This document shows, in pieces, positions 18,101 to 27,003 of a stretch of DNA of 64,000 nucleotides. Numbering within the stretch: the stretch's first letter is position 1; every line of letters starts with the position of its first letter. Origin of the DNA: Lachnospiraceae bacterium (lineage in GTDB: Bacteria > Bacillota > Clostridia > Lachnospirales > Lachnospiraceae); the NCBI GenBank assembly GCA_910575035.1, contig CAJTDL010000009.1, positions 96,780 to 160,779 on the forward strand, written 5' to 3'. Both the position numbers and the translations under genes were made by a program. The notes under the pieces are model-generated. The model made no database searches, was not told where the DNA came from, and worked only from the letters and a program-made list of their open reading frames with translations.

Positions 18101-20948
18101 CTTCATCTTCATGCTCCATAACAAGCCCCCACTGATAGCCGCTTTCGCTGTCAGCGCCATAAATCTGGTCCGTAGCGGAATTGTACTTGCCAAGGCTGTC
18201 CCCTTCGGACACGGTAGATGGATCATGGTCGCCGCAGTCTACAAAATAATACAACTCTGGCTCCTCCATCTCCCCTCCTGCCAATGTGAATTTAGGAGAG
18301 TCTGACTGCCCGTTCACCTCCACCACGGCATACTTATCAGTGGCCTTAATATTATAGGAATGGCTTCCCGCCAGATCTTCATTGGAATGGAAGGCCTGCA
18401 TCTGGTACTTCCCTGCTGCAGGTGCCTGGTATGTAAACTCCAGGTAATCCGGGCTGCTGTAAGATCCCTTCATCCCCTCTACATATCTGCCGCCAGAGGC
18501 TCCTTCACTGCTGGCGACCTTGATGGATTCCGCCAGCCCTGCTGGGATGGTGTCCTCTGCTTCGATTGTGGTAGAATGCTCCTGTGCAGGCAATGCCTGT
18601 ACCCGCATATAATCCAGGGCCGCATCCGACGTCATATCCACATCCACGACATTAATGCCCTTCTGCAGGTAAACAGATGCCGTGGCCGTCTGCCAGCCTG
18701 TGCCTGCCCGCAGGGCAACGCTCTGGTTCAGACGGTCTAAGGTAACGGCTGTATTCTCCACATAAATATTTGCCGTACCGTTTGATGATGCACAGTAGCG
18801 CAGGGAAAGGTTATATAAGCCGCTTGCCTCTACCACAACTGTCATGCGTATGCCGCCTCCGTCTGGCACGCTCCGCCCCGACAGCCCTGTAACATACCCG
18901 CCGCCGGAATATCCCTTAATCTGCGTCTGGGTAGAAACAGTCGTGTCTGTATTGCCCAACAGGCGGTTTGCATCCGCCAGTTCTGCTTCGTATACCTGGT
19001 TGAAAGCAGGCACTGCTTCCTGGTAAACGCCTGCATAGGATACCCTAAGGAAATCATGCAGGAGAAGCCCCCTAGAAGCCCCAGCTCCATTGGGTGTCGT
19101 TATGGTAACCGTGTGCTTCCCTGCTGACAGGTCATAATACAGTGTCTTTATCCCTGTCATTGTCTGGAACAGCGTGGATTCCATGATAACGTCCTGCGCC
19201 TCACCTCCGTCTAAGGAAAAGGTTTGCTTCAGGTTCACTGGGTTATGTACGTTCATGTCGTTCCTTACCGTCCCCTGCCCATTCCCATAGGCAAAATCCA
19301 GCTTGTATTTCCCATCTGCCGGAACCTCAACCGTATAGGACATCACTGCGCCGTCCGGCATATCTACCGCCCGGTTCCCGCTGCCGTCGTTGGACATGTA
19401 ATAGCTTGGGCTCGTGCCGGCTGGCGTGGCGGACGCCCCTCCGGACAATGCTGCTTTTTCTGCCTCATAGACAGTCCCGCTGTCGCTTGACAGGGGGATA
19501 TTCACAATCTCATCCCCGCTTGCCTGGGTCAGAGTGACATTATACGCATTTTCGAACAAAGCATTCGGTATGGTCACTGTCACGCTGCCGTCCTCGCTTA
19601 CCGGGTAAGCCCCCTCCAAAATAGTAGGCGTGCCATTTGCCGCGCCATGGAATCCAGTAAACATGGTTTCCTGCACGGTGGCATGCACCACAGAGGCATC
19701 CTTGAAGGTCTCTGTGTCCGCCACATGCTCCAGCCTTACGGTAATGTCGCCGGTGAAGCCTCCCAAAAGCGTTGTAGATATTTTCTTAGATTCATCCATA
19801 GTGGAAACGCCATACAGTTTCTCATAGCTGGTACTGGTGGATACAGGCTGGGTCGTCCCTGACATATCGCCATACCACTTATACAGCCACCATGCGCCGT
19901 TGCCCTCGTTCGCCCCTGCGGCCAAATCGTTCAGGTTATTGGCCTGATGCCAGAAAGGCAGGCAGCCTGTGATTTTCTCATCCTCCAGCCGGGCAATCCA
20001 GTTGACCAAACGCCCTGGCACGCCGCAATATTCCATTTCCGCATATTCATTGATGCAGATTTGGGGAATTGGGGGAACCCCGGCTGTATTATGCTCTGCA
20101 TTGTAAGCAGTCCAATCAATCTGGCTGTTCCAGATATTGCGGAAATTATCCATATGCACAGAAATATCCCGCAGGCAGTTGGTCTGCAGCTCATGCCAGG
20201 TGATGACATCCGGCATGCAGCCATTGTCGGCACAAAACTGGAAAAAACTCCTGTAACGCCCTTCTGATATATAACCCCAATCATTCGGCCCTGCCAACGC
20301 CGCATTCACATCCACGGACTTGATCGCGTCCCGGTAACTCTGCCATGCATGATTAATGTTGGCATCATCCCCATAAGGGGTCGTCTCATTAATCGGCACA
20401 TAGACTATGGCCTGGTCAATATCCACCTGGCCGCCAATCTTGTCCTTTGGCTGCTCTGGGGTGCCGTGCTCCGCTTTCCAGGCTTCTTTCCATGCCACTA
20501 CGGCAGGGGCGATATATTTCTGCAGATCATCGCAATAACGCTCTATGGTCGCCGTCACCCCAAACACACCGTAGTAATTGCTGTTATACATCTGAACCTG
20601 CTGCCCGCCGCTCTCCAAAAACGTCTTGGCCACGTCCAGGGCATCCCCATAGGGGTGCTCCGTGCCTACAGCGCCCTTGGTTACCAAAATCTTTGATTTC
20701 AAGGGGACAATCGTATTTGTAGTGGGCACATTTTCACTGCTGACCCCGTAGAGGAAGCCCGCTGCCCCATGGATAATCTCCCCTGTGTTCACCTGTGGGC
20801 TTACATCCACGGTCAATGTGGCTTTCGGAGCCGCTGCTGCATCCACCTGTATGCTTCCGATTCCCGTTGTAAATGCGCTCCCCGCAAAAACCGCCGCTGC
20901 TAATACCGATACAGCCGCCTTGCGCAAAACCTGTTTCCATTTTCCCAT
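15126..20948 (-). CDS. Large secreted multimodular glycosidase-like protein
   Basis: 1940 residues. A signal peptide (about 1-40, ending VDAAAA) is followed by a catalytic domain of about 370 residues resembling a clan GH-A barrel. PINE188 and INE301Y fit acid/base and nucleophile glutamates; a GH39-like family is a guess. Then come three CBM6/35-like modules starting YEAE, YEAE and IEAE near 491, 652 and 794, and a module with FVDCGDHDPST near 900 that recurs near 1381. A FIVAR-like helical segment (about 1317-1375) and four C-terminal Big_2-type immunoglobulin domains complete it. No LPXTG anchor is seen, so it is probably released or wall-held through Big domains. It has its own promoter with the operator motif shared with the transporter operon. 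Confidence 0.85.
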   Translation of the reverse strand: MGKWKQVLRKAAVSVLAAAVFAGSAFTTGIGSIQVDAAAAPKATLTVDVSPQVNTGEIIHGAAGFLYGVSSENVPTTNTIVPLKSKILVTKGAVGTEHPYGDALDVAKTFLESGGQQVQMYNSNYYGVFGVTATIERYCDDLQKYIAPAVVAWKEAWKAEHGTPEQPKDKIGGQVDIDQAIVYVPINETTPYGDDANINHAWQSYRDAIKSVDVNAALAGPNDWGYISEGRYRSFFQFCADNGCMPDVITWHELQTNCLRDISVHMDNFRNIWNSQIDWTAYNAEHNTAGVPPIPQICINEYAEMEYCGVPGRLVNWIARLEDEKITGCLPFWHQANNLNDLAAGANEGNGAWWLYKWYGDMSGTTQPVSTSTSYEKLYGVSTMDESKKISTTLLGGFTGDITVRLEHVADTETFKDASVVHATVQETMFTGFHGAANGTPTILEGAYPVSEDGSVTVTIPNALFENAYNVTLTQASGDEIVNIPLSSDSGTVYEAEKAALSGGASATPAGTSPSYYMSNDGSGNRAVDMPDGAVMSYTVEVPADGKYKLDFAYGNGQGTVRNDMNVHNPVNLKQTFSLDGGEAQDVIMESTLFQTMTGIKTLYYDLSAGKHTVTITTPNGAGASRGLLLHDFLRVSYAGVYQEAVPAFNQVYEAELADANRLLGNTDTTVSTQTQIKGYSGGGYVTGLSGRSVPDGGGIRMTVVVEASGLYNLSLRYCASSNGTANIYVENTAVTLDRLNQSVALRAGTGWQTATASVYLQKGINVVDVDMTSDAALDYMRVQALPAQEHSTTIEAEDTIPAGLAESIKVASSEGASGGRYVEGMKGSYSSPDYLEFTYQAPAAGKYQMQAFHSNEDLAGSHSYNIKATDKYAVVEVNGQSDSPKFTLAGGEMEEPELYYFVDCGDHDPSTVSEGDSLGKYNSATDQIYGADSESGYQWGLVMEHEDEVETPGEGSLASSEEDKAVYTNFQKALSNSPSDLQDGKPKESTFRYAHNQGESGISPRYVSYRFELEPGEYDVEACMGNSWGNAGSPTVTVSADGIEPVSEPYSVPASGTQAKKMTVQLEGASVNEDGKASLSVKATSPDATIQMNYIKITKHQNAEDGGQYKYLAPNNEKVLADKLPEGIYMGELLAGKDWYIDYRNLKNKTNRYFFINTFSDDTFREKTITLDLQAGENTIRIYNDNSWNVTYGGTQSTPAETNLMNYTPNFDKFVITPMALGTPVALQVSHAVSVRASKGGFVAADKNTVPDKGSYTLKIAPEEGCSVASLLINGKEKKGDIKAGEGVSTLAVSNVAEDQDVRVYFEVPGISRDTLQNLYSQYKDLKQGTYSASSWEDFEGAIAYAQKVLANEKAPQYQITDAYERLVDAVEGLVDIANLVYFVDCGDHDPSTLSEGDEFGRNNSSTDRLYGEDSKTGYFWGLVMEHESEKETPGEGSVATSAEDKAVYTNYQKALSNSSSDLLDGQSKYNTLRYAHGQDTAGINPRYVSYRFEVDPGKYNVTVVMNNTWGNAGSPTVTLHAEGVADTAVDYSVPQGVNTEKTMQIDLAEAKANEKGRVELSVKATSSDPTIQMSYIVIESEAPDIPVEKITVTGTSSELKVGETAELKAAVEPADATDKNVTWKSSDEKVAVVSEKGVVTAKGAGKATITATAADGSGVSGSYQVTVAKPADDPKPVKVTKITVTGSISKLAAGKKLTLKAAVQPSNADNKAISWKSSNQKVAVVSEKGVVTAKGAGKATITATAADGSGVTGRYQVTVVKHAVKKITLKSSGKAIAAGKKATVAATVATTGKTANKTLKWSSSNTKYASVSSKGLVTTKKAGAGKTVTITAAATDGSGKKASVQIKIVKDAVKKITLKCSKKTVAAGKKATIKAKVTTTGKTASKSLAWSTSNKKYATVNSKGVVTTKKAGKGKTVTIKAVSTDGTNKKASVKIKIK

Positions 20949-21040
20949 TTTTTTCTCCTTTCTCCAAATGCCTCAGCTAAAGTTCCAGCCTCTATAACCA
21001 TCAGTAACAGAAACCAATTGTTATAGTTATCAATATATCT

Positions 21041-21106
21041 ATTATACCTTACCCACCTTCGCATGAATACCCTAGAATCCTAAACAAAGGTAGGCAATCC
21101 TAAACT
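21041..21106 (-). promoter_or_regulatory. Promoter and operator of the secreted glycosidase gene
   Basis: On the minus strand TTTAGGATTGCCTACCTTT (21086-21106 with flanks) lies 39 nt upstream of a perfect TATAAT (21041-21046). A second partial copy, GTTTAGGATTC, follows 20 nt away. The same motif at the same distance precedes the binding-protein gene, so it is a likely site for the adjacent AraC-type response regulator. Confidence 0.65.
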
Positions 21107-21125
21107 AAAATGGGCATGCATCCCG

Positions 21126-23135
21126 TCAACGGCACAGCCGCAGAAACAGCGGCATCCGCTCCAATGGGGCATCCGCTTCCACCATCTGCCCCCCTTCATA
21201 TTCCTTACCGCCCTCACATTCTTTCCAGCAGCACCCTTTTGGAAGGTAAACTTGGCGCATTTTTGCACCTGCCTCTAAAACCGGTGCAGCCAACAGCCTA
21301 TCCCCGTACATATATGCATCCTCTATCTCCCAGCACATGGGATCTTCTGGGAACTCATAAAACATTGCCCGCATCACTGGGCTCCCTTTCTCATGGGCTT
21401 CCTGCATCAGCCTCCTGGTATATCCCCGCATCTGTTCCCGCATCCGCATATACTTTTCACAGATATGGTAAACCTCTTCCCCATAGCTCCATACCTCGTT
21501 GGCCGCCCCGGAACGGCAGGACGCCCCGCCTGTCGTCCCCACCTGGGGCTGCCTGGGCTCCCGGTCGCCATGGAGCCGCATCACTGGGCAGAACGCCCCC
21601 CATTGGAACCACCGGACAAACAGTTCCCGGAACTGTGGGTCATTGGGATCCCCGCCATGGAACCCGCCAATATCCGTCGTCCACCAGGGAATCCCTGCCA
21701 GGCCCATATTCAGCCCTGCTGCCAGCTGGCTTCTCATGCTCCCAAAGCTGGAGGCAATATCCCCCGACCATACCAATGCGCCATATCTCTGGCTTCCTGC
21801 CCACGCGCACCGCAGCAGGTTTACGATATTCTCCTGCCCTTCCCGCTCCATCCCTTCATAAAAAGTACGGGCATATTCCACTGGGTATATATTCCCAACT
21901 TCTAAATCCGTCCCCCGGTAATAGCGGTAATTGTCAAAATCATAGGCCGTGTATTCCGGTTCAGCCTCATCCAGCCAGAACACCTTAATCCCCTTTTCAT
22001 AGTAATTCTTTTTTGCCTTCTCCCACAAATACTGTCTTGCGCCTGGATTTGTGGCATCATAATGGATGGTAGCGCCTTCAAAATCCAACCCCACCCGGAA
22101 CCCGCGCTCTGTGCGTATCAGATACCCCTTTTCCAGCATTTCCTTATAATTCTCACTCTCCCGGTCAACCGTTGGCCATATGGACACCATCAGTTCTATC
22201 CCCATTTCCTTCAGTTCTTTCACCATGCCGTTCGGATCTGGCCAATAAACTGGATCAAACTTCCATTCCCCCTGCTTCGGCCAATGGAAAAAATCAATCA
22301 CAATCAAATCAATCGGCAGGCTCCGCCTCTTATACTCCCTGGCAACCTCCAGAAGCTCCTCCTGTGTCTGGTAACGCAGCTTACATTGCCAAAACCCCAG
22401 CCCATACTCTGGCATCATCGGCGCTGTCCCCGTTGCCTTTGCATAAGCCTCCTCAATCTCAGCAGGCGTATCCCCCGCCACGAACCAATAATCCAGCGCT
22501 TTCGTCCCATAGGCTTCAAAACTCATGATATTATGCCCCAGCACCGCCCTCCCTACGCCTGGGTTATTCCACAGCAGGCCATACCCCCGGGAAGAAACCG
22601 CAAAAGGCACGCTGGCCTGGGAATTACGATGCGCCATCTCCAGATCCATCCCCTTCAGGTTCAGATAAGGCTGCTGGTACTGCCCCATCCCATATATTTT
22701 CTCCTCCCTGTCCAAGGACTCCAGACGCATGGCCAGATGGTAATCCCCGCCGATATTCGGACGGAACTCCCTGCCTTCCACTTCAATGGCTCCGCACTTC
22801 GGATCCGTCACATCCCGTCGGTTCCTCCAATACTCCTCCAGCAGCAGCTTTCCCTCCTGGTTGTAAATTGTAATTTTCCCCCCATTTGCAACATGCACCC
22901 TCACTTTGCCATTTTTTAACTCCGCACCGCCTATCCCTACATGTGCTTTTTTTGTCCTACCTTGGTTTTCCGAAATGCCTCCTGTTTTTTTCAGCGGAAG
23001 CAGCGCCCAATCCTCCTCTGGCATCACCGCCTGCTTCGTGGCCCGGATGCGCACCGCATTCTCCCCCCATGGCTCCACCCACATTTCCTCTGCATCATAA
23101 TGATACACAATCCTATCTCCATCTATTTTCAGCAT
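21126..23135 (-). CDS. Glycoside hydrolase family 31 (alpha-glucosidase/xylosidase type)
   Basis: 669 residues from an ATG with AAGGAGG at good spacing. The N-terminal beta-sandwich ends around GMGQYQQPYLN; the barrel holds GLGFWQCKLRYQTQEEL, IDLIVIDFFHWP, the nucleophile strand KVFWLDEAEPE and WSGDIASSFGSMRSQL with the acid/base Asp, then GIPWWTTDIGGF. These are the GH31 hallmarks. With no signal peptide it is cytoplasmic and should act on oligosaccharides brought in by the ABC transporter just upstream. The WLDEAEPE form is found in xylosidase-like members, but specificity is uncertain. Confidence 0.92.
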   Translation of the reverse strand: MLKIDGDRIVYHYDAEEMWVEPWGENAVRIRATKQAVMPEEDWALLPLKKTGGISENQGRTKKAHVGIGGAELKNGKVRVHVANGGKITIYNQEGKLLLEEYWRNRRDVTDPKCGAIEVEGREFRPNIGGDYHLAMRLESLDREEKIYGMGQYQQPYLNLKGMDLEMAHRNSQASVPFAVSSRGYGLLWNNPGVGRAVLGHNIMSFEAYGTKALDYWFVAGDTPAEIEEAYAKATGTAPMMPEYGLGFWQCKLRYQTQEELLEVAREYKRRSLPIDLIVIDFFHWPKQGEWKFDPVYWPDPNGMVKELKEMGIELMVSIWPTVDRESENYKEMLEKGYLIRTERGFRVGLDFEGATIHYDATNPGARQYLWEKAKKNYYEKGIKVFWLDEAEPEYTAYDFDNYRYYRGTDLEVGNIYPVEYARTFYEGMEREGQENIVNLLRCAWAGSQRYGALVWSGDIASSFGSMRSQLAAGLNMGLAGIPWWTTDIGGFHGGDPNDPQFRELFVRWFQWGAFCPVMRLHGDREPRQPQVGTTGGASCRSGAANEVWSYGEEVYHICEKYMRMREQMRGYTRRLMQEAHEKGSPVMRAMFYEFPEDPMCWEIEDAYMYGDRLLAAPVLEAGAKMRQVYLPKGCCWKECEGGKEYEGGQMVEADAPLERMPLFLRLCR

Positions 23136-23235
23136 CCTATTGCCTCCTTCCTCTTTCCATTCCCAAGACTGGCGCGGGCACGCCCCCAAACGCTATAGCC
23201 AGGCTTAACGGCCAATCCGCCAGGGCATCCCTCCT

Positions 23236-23391
23236 TTGCAGAAAGCCGCTGCCTGGCAGTTCCCCTTGCCGGCGCTGCGCTGCCCACTTGCAGAAAGCCG
23301 CTGTCTGGCAGTTCCCCTTGCCGGCGCTGCGCTGCCCACTTGCAGAAAGCCGCTGTCTGGCAGTTCCCCTTGCCGGCGCTGCGCTACCCCT
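23236..23391. repeat. Three tandem 52-bp repeats
   Basis: GAAAGCCGCTG recurs at 23241, 23293 and 23345 with near-identical 52-bp units. They fill the space between the permease stop, which lies inside the last copy, and the GH31 start. The G+C-rich units can fold in the transcript. 52 is not a multiple of three, and no protein is encoded. Confidence 0.9.
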
Positions 23392-24232
23392 TCACAGCCC
23401 CGCTGGTCATTCCGCTGATAATATACTTCTGCATAAATATAAATATCAAAGCCACCGGAATAATCGTTACCACCGCAAAAGCCGTCAAGTAACTCCACTT
23501 CGTCCCATACTGCCCCATAAAATTAAATATCCCCGCCGTAATCGGCCTCTTCTGCTGATCCAAGATAAACGTCATCCCATAAGCCAGATCCCCCCAGGCA
23601 TACAGGAAAGAAAAAATTGCGCACACCATTACCCCTGGCTTTGCAATGGGAATCAGCACCCGTATAAACGCCGAGAAGCGGTTGCACCCATCAATATAAG
23701 CCGCCTCTTCCAGCTCCTTCGGTATGGAAGCAAAATAATTCTTCAATATCAAAATGGAAAACGGTATCCCAATCGTCGCATCTGCAATAATCGCCGCAGC
23801 CGCCGTATTATACACATGCATCCCCTTAAACAAGATAAACATCGGCGTCAAAAGCACCGCCACTGGCATCATCTGGGTCACCAGAAACCCCAGCAGCATC
23901 ACCTTGCGCCCCTTAAACCGGTATTTCGCAATCCCATAAGAAGCCGGGACTGCCAAAAGCACCGAAATCACCATTGCCCCAATGGAAATCAGGAAGCTGT
24001 TCCCAAAGGACCGGAACATATTAAAATCCCCATTTTCCACCTGTGCCGCATAGGACTTCACATTTAACGTTTCAGGCAAAATCGTAGGCGGCACCCGAAA
24101 GATTTCCTGCTCTGTTTTCAAGGAGGTCACCACAATCCAAAAAACCGGGAACAATATCACGCACAAAATGGCAACTGCAGCCACACAGAGCGCCGCATTT
24201 TTTTTCCCTTGTATTTTCTTTTCCTCATCCAT
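23384..24232 (-). CDS. Sugar ABC transporter permease (MalG/GanQ type)
   Basis: 282 residues with six membrane segments. The EAA loop is EAAYIDGCNRFSAFIRVLIP, which contacts the ATPase. Such permeases of the CUT1 class import oligosaccharides. The start overlaps the end of the other permease gene by 8 bp, so translation is coupled. No ATPase gene is present in the locus; CUT1 systems often borrow a shared MsmK-like ATPase. Confidence 0.95.
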   Translation of the reverse strand: MDEEKKIQGKKNAALCVAAVAILCVILFPVFWIVVTSLKTEQEIFRVPPTILPETLNVKSYAAQVENGDFNMFRSFGNSFLISIGAMVISVLLAVPASYGIAKYRFKGRKVMLLGFLVTQMMPVAVLLTPMFILFKGMHVYNTAAAAIIADATIGIPFSILILKNYFASIPKELEEAAYIDGCNRFSAFIRVLIPIAKPGVMVCAIFSFLYAWGDLAYGMTFILDQQKRPITAGIFNFMGQYGTKWSYLTAFAVVTIIPVALIFIFMQKYIISGMTSGAVKG

Positions 24233-25133
24233 TGTCTTCTTCCTCCTTCGTCGCCCTCAGATAAAATACGCCAACCACCAACAAGATTACAAGCAGCACA
24301 TTTGCAACTGCGGCTCCCTTACTGTACTTAAACATCTCAAAGGAAAGCTTATAGGAATATGTAGACAGCATATGGGTGGAATTTACAGGCCCGCCCCCTG
24401 TCATCACATATACTAAGTCAAATACCTTAAAGGTATAGATAAACCCTAAAATCAGCACTGATTCAATCGTCGGCCGCAGCAGCGGCAGCGTAATCTTAAA
24501 AAATGCCTGCACTTTCCCCGCACCGTCAATAGAGGCGCTCTCATACAATTCCTTCGGTATCGTCGTCAGCCCTGTGGAAATCAATATCATATTAAAGGGT
24601 ATCCCAATCCATACATTGGCGGATATAATCGCCGCCAATGCCGTGTCTGCCGAAGTCAGCCAGTCAATATTCTGGGAAATCACCCCAAGGCTTTGCAAGG
24701 CATGGTTCAAAATCCCCACGTCTGTCCCAAAAATAAATTTAAACATCAGCGCCGTTACCGTAATGGGAATCATCCAGGGAATCAGCATCAGCCCCCGCAC
24801 CGGTTTGGAAATCTTAAAATGCTGGTTAAAGAACAGCGCCAGCAAAAACCCAATGATAAACTGAACCACAAGGCAGCACACAGTAAACAGCAGCGTATTC
24901 ACCAATGACTTCACAAACACTGGATCCCGGAAAATATCTATGTAATTTTTAAAACCTACAAAGGGCTTATCCGGCGATGTCAGCGTCCTTACCGTCACAT
25001 CCTGCAGGCTCAGCACAATATTTTTCACAATGGGGTATCCCACGAACACCAGCATATAGAGAAATGCCGGGAGCACAAACAGGATCCCCACATTGCCATA
25101 TTTAAAAAAGCCCTTCTTTTTCCTTTGCTCCAT
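24225..25133 (-). CDS. Sugar ABC transporter permease (MalF/UgpA type)
   Basis: 302 residues from the ATG after TTTTAGGAGGAACTTGG. Six membrane helices; the EAA loop reads ELYESASIDGAGKVQAFFKI. It pairs with the overlapping downstream permease to form the channel for the substrate delivered by the lipoprotein at 25382-26746. The longer in-frame extension lacks a ribosome site. Confidence 0.95.
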   Translation of the reverse strand: MEQRKKKGFFKYGNVGILFVLPAFLYMLVFVGYPIVKNIVLSLQDVTVRTLTSPDKPFVGFKNYIDIFRDPVFVKSLVNTLLFTVCCLVVQFIIGFLLALFFNQHFKISKPVRGLMLIPWMIPITVTALMFKFIFGTDVGILNHALQSLGVISQNIDWLTSADTALAAIISANVWIGIPFNMILISTGLTTIPKELYESASIDGAGKVQAFFKITLPLLRPTIESVLILGFIYTFKVFDLVYVMTGGGPVNSTHMLSTYSYKLSFEMFKYSKGAAVANVLLVILLVVGVFYLRATKEEEDNG

Positions 25134-25235
25134 CCAAGTTCCTCCTAAAATTTTTATAGAAACGCCCCCCCATGTTACGGGATTTTGTGCCGCGCCTCCC
25201 CGCATAGGCACTTGCCGTAAAGGCCTTTCCCGTTA

Positions 25236-25329
25236 CAGAAAAATCCTGCCGCATAGGAAAGAAGCACATATCCTTACCCACTGTTCTTCTGTTATCCTTA
25301 TGCGGCAGGCTCCCTACCCTATTTTTCTG
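25236..25329 (-). other. Long intercistronic hairpin in the transporter operon
   Basis: CAGAAAAAT-CCTGCCGCATA pairs with TATGCGGCAGG and, further out, ATTTTTCTG. It lies between the binding-protein gene and the first permease. Such hairpins commonly keep binding-protein mRNA more abundant than permease mRNA by stabilising or partly terminating it. Confidence 0.7.
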
Positions 25330-25381
25330 TCCTTCCTAACATCCATTGCAGCCTAAGCTATATATGCCATAAATTTTCTGC

Positions 25382-26746
25382 CTACTGCCCGACAATCCCA
25401 TCAATGGCCTGCTGCGCCGTATCTGCCGCTTCCTGCGGCTCCTTCTCCCCTGTCATGACCTGGTTAAACGCAAGGGAAATGGCGTCAGAAACCTCCGGCC
25501 ACTCTGCCAGCGGCCCCCTGGCCTTGGCATAGCCCAACTGCTCTGTAAATTTCTCCATCACTGCATCACCGGAAAACTGCCCTTCTGCAATGGTTTTGTC
25601 TGCAGAAATATAACCAAAGGATTCCATTAAATACTTCACCTGGGATTCTTCTGTAGCATACTGCAGGAAGCTCAGTGCGCCTTCTTCATTCCCGCCTGCG
25701 ATAACTGCATAATTCTCCCCGCCCAGGACAGAAGCATAGTCACTGTCCTTCGGGATCAGCGCCACATTCCATTTCAGCTCAGGCGCCTCTTCCTTGATAG
25801 TCGGGATCTGCCAGGGCCCATTCGCCATCATTGCCACATTGCCAGAGATAAACTGGTTCATCACGTCTCCCTGGGTCCAGTTGATGCACTCCTTGCTCAT
25901 AGCGCCAGAATCCACCAAATCCTTTGCCAATGTAAGAGCTTTTACGCCGCCTTCGGAATTGATTTCATAAGAGCCTGCCCCTGTAGACCACACCCAAGGC
26001 ATAAAGTTAAAGGTTCCCTCCTCATTCTGGAGGCTGCAGAAGGCAAGTCCGGTCACATTGTCCTTGGTCAGCTTCTTGGCAGTTTCCTTTAACTCATCCC
26101 AGGTCGTGGGTACCTGGCAGCCCGACGCCTGCAGCAGATCCTCATTATAGTAAAGCCCCAAACAGTTCACGCCAAAGGGCACGCCGTACAGTGTCCCGTC
26201 AATCGTACAAGAATCCACTGCGCCTTCAAAATAATTGGATACGTCAAACTTCCCGCCCAAATCTGCGAAAATGCCCATGGTGGCATAGGAGGCATGATCC
26301 GGGGAATCCAGAATTGCAATGTCCGGCAGCTCGTCCGCCGAAGCCCCGATGGAAAGCTGCTTCTTAAAATCCGCAAAGGGAACATACTTTGCACTTACCT
26401 GGACGGCATCCTGTGATGCATTGAAATCGCTGATAACCTTATCCAAAGCCTTCTGATGGCCTTCCGTCTCCCAATAATACCAGATGGTTACATCGCCTGC
26501 CCCATCCCCTCCGGCAGCGTCATTAGATGCCGTTTCATCGGGTGCGCCGTCATTTGCGGCATCCCCCTCATCTTCATTCCCTGCTGTGCTGCCGCCAGCT
26601 GCATCATCGGCGCCGCTTGCTGCATCCGTGCTTTCCGTACCTGGATCCGCCCCCTGGTTAGAGCCCCCATTCCCGCCGCAGCCTGCCAGCAGGCCTACGC
26701 TTACCATTGCCGCTAATAAAAACGCCCCTACCTTTTTCAGTTTCAT
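25382..26746 (-). CDS. Extracellular sugar-binding lipoprotein (family 1 SBP)
   Basis: 454 residues. The lipobox LLAGC with Cys23 ends the signal peptide and is followed by a Gly/Asp/Ala-rich linker (about 25-90) that tethers the domain to the membrane. The binding fold has FNASQDAVQVSAKYVPF near its start and FISGNVAMMANGPW in the middle, as in CUT1 binding proteins. The start follows AAGGAGGAATTATT. It is the first gene of the transporter-GH31 operon, and a regulator motif is found upstream. Confidence 0.95.
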   Translation of the reverse strand: MKLKKVGAFLLAAMVSVGLLAGCGGNGGSNQGADPGTESTDAASGADDAAGGSTAGNEDEGDAANDGAPDETASNDAAGGDGAGDVTIWYYWETEGHQKALDKVISDFNASQDAVQVSAKYVPFADFKKQLSIGASADELPDIAILDSPDHASYATMGIFADLGGKFDVSNYFEGAVDSCTIDGTLYGVPFGVNCLGLYYNEDLLQASGCQVPTTWDELKETAKKLTKDNVTGLAFCSLQNEEGTFNFMPWVWSTGAGSYEINSEGGVKALTLAKDLVDSGAMSKECINWTQGDVMNQFISGNVAMMANGPWQIPTIKEEAPELKWNVALIPKDSDYASVLGGENYAVIAGGNEEGALSFLQYATEESQVKYLMESFGYISADKTIAEGQFSGDAVMEKFTEQLGYAKARGPLAEWPEVSDAISLAFNQVMTGEKEPQEAADTAQQAIDGIVGQ

Positions 26747-26803
26747 AATAATTCCTCCTTATCCTAGATTTCTTTGTAATGGTTTCCTTTCTCTGATGCT
26801 TTT

Positions 26804-26868
26804 ATTTTAGCGGAAAAAAGGGCTCTAGGAAATGGGGCATTTATATAAAAGGTAGGCGTTCCTAAACT
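26804..26868 (-). promoter_or_regulatory. Promoter and operator of the transporter operon
   Basis: TTTAGGAACGCCTACCTTT on the minus strand (26848-26868 with flanks) lies 38 nt upstream of a TAAAAT -10 box at 26804-26809. Motif and spacing match those ahead of the secreted glycosidase gene. No good -35 box is visible, as expected for an activator-dependent promoter. Confidence 0.6.
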
Positions 26869-26898
26869 GTAATTGTAGGTTCTTATATTTTGTGTATG

Positions 26899-27003
26899 GT
26901 TGGATTGTTAATATTCATGGCCAATCCAGCTATGAGCGGCCTCCAGGCCGTAAAGAGTAACATTGGATTGAATACGCCAAACTGCGCATTCCGTGAGAAC
27001 ATC
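26899..27003. repeat. Dispersed intergenic repeat, copy 1
   Basis: Contains GCTATGAGCGGC and GGCCGTAAAGAGTAAC as an imperfect palindrome and ends with TGCGCATTCCGTGAGAACAT, immediately after the response-regulator stop. Both parts recur at 37997-38105 in a different order. Confidence 0.65.

Noticed and set aside
23236..23391. CRISPR array
   Set aside because: The units are contiguous near-identical copies without distinct spacers.
23205..23498. A minus-strand frame through the three 52-bp repeats
   Set aside because: The unit length is not a multiple of three and the frame overlaps the end of a real permease gene; there is no start signal.
21110..24067. Long Pro/His-rich plus-strand frames opposite GH31 and the permeases
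   Set aside because: Composition is that of a reversed G+C-rich gene; the minus strand holds clear conserved enzymes.
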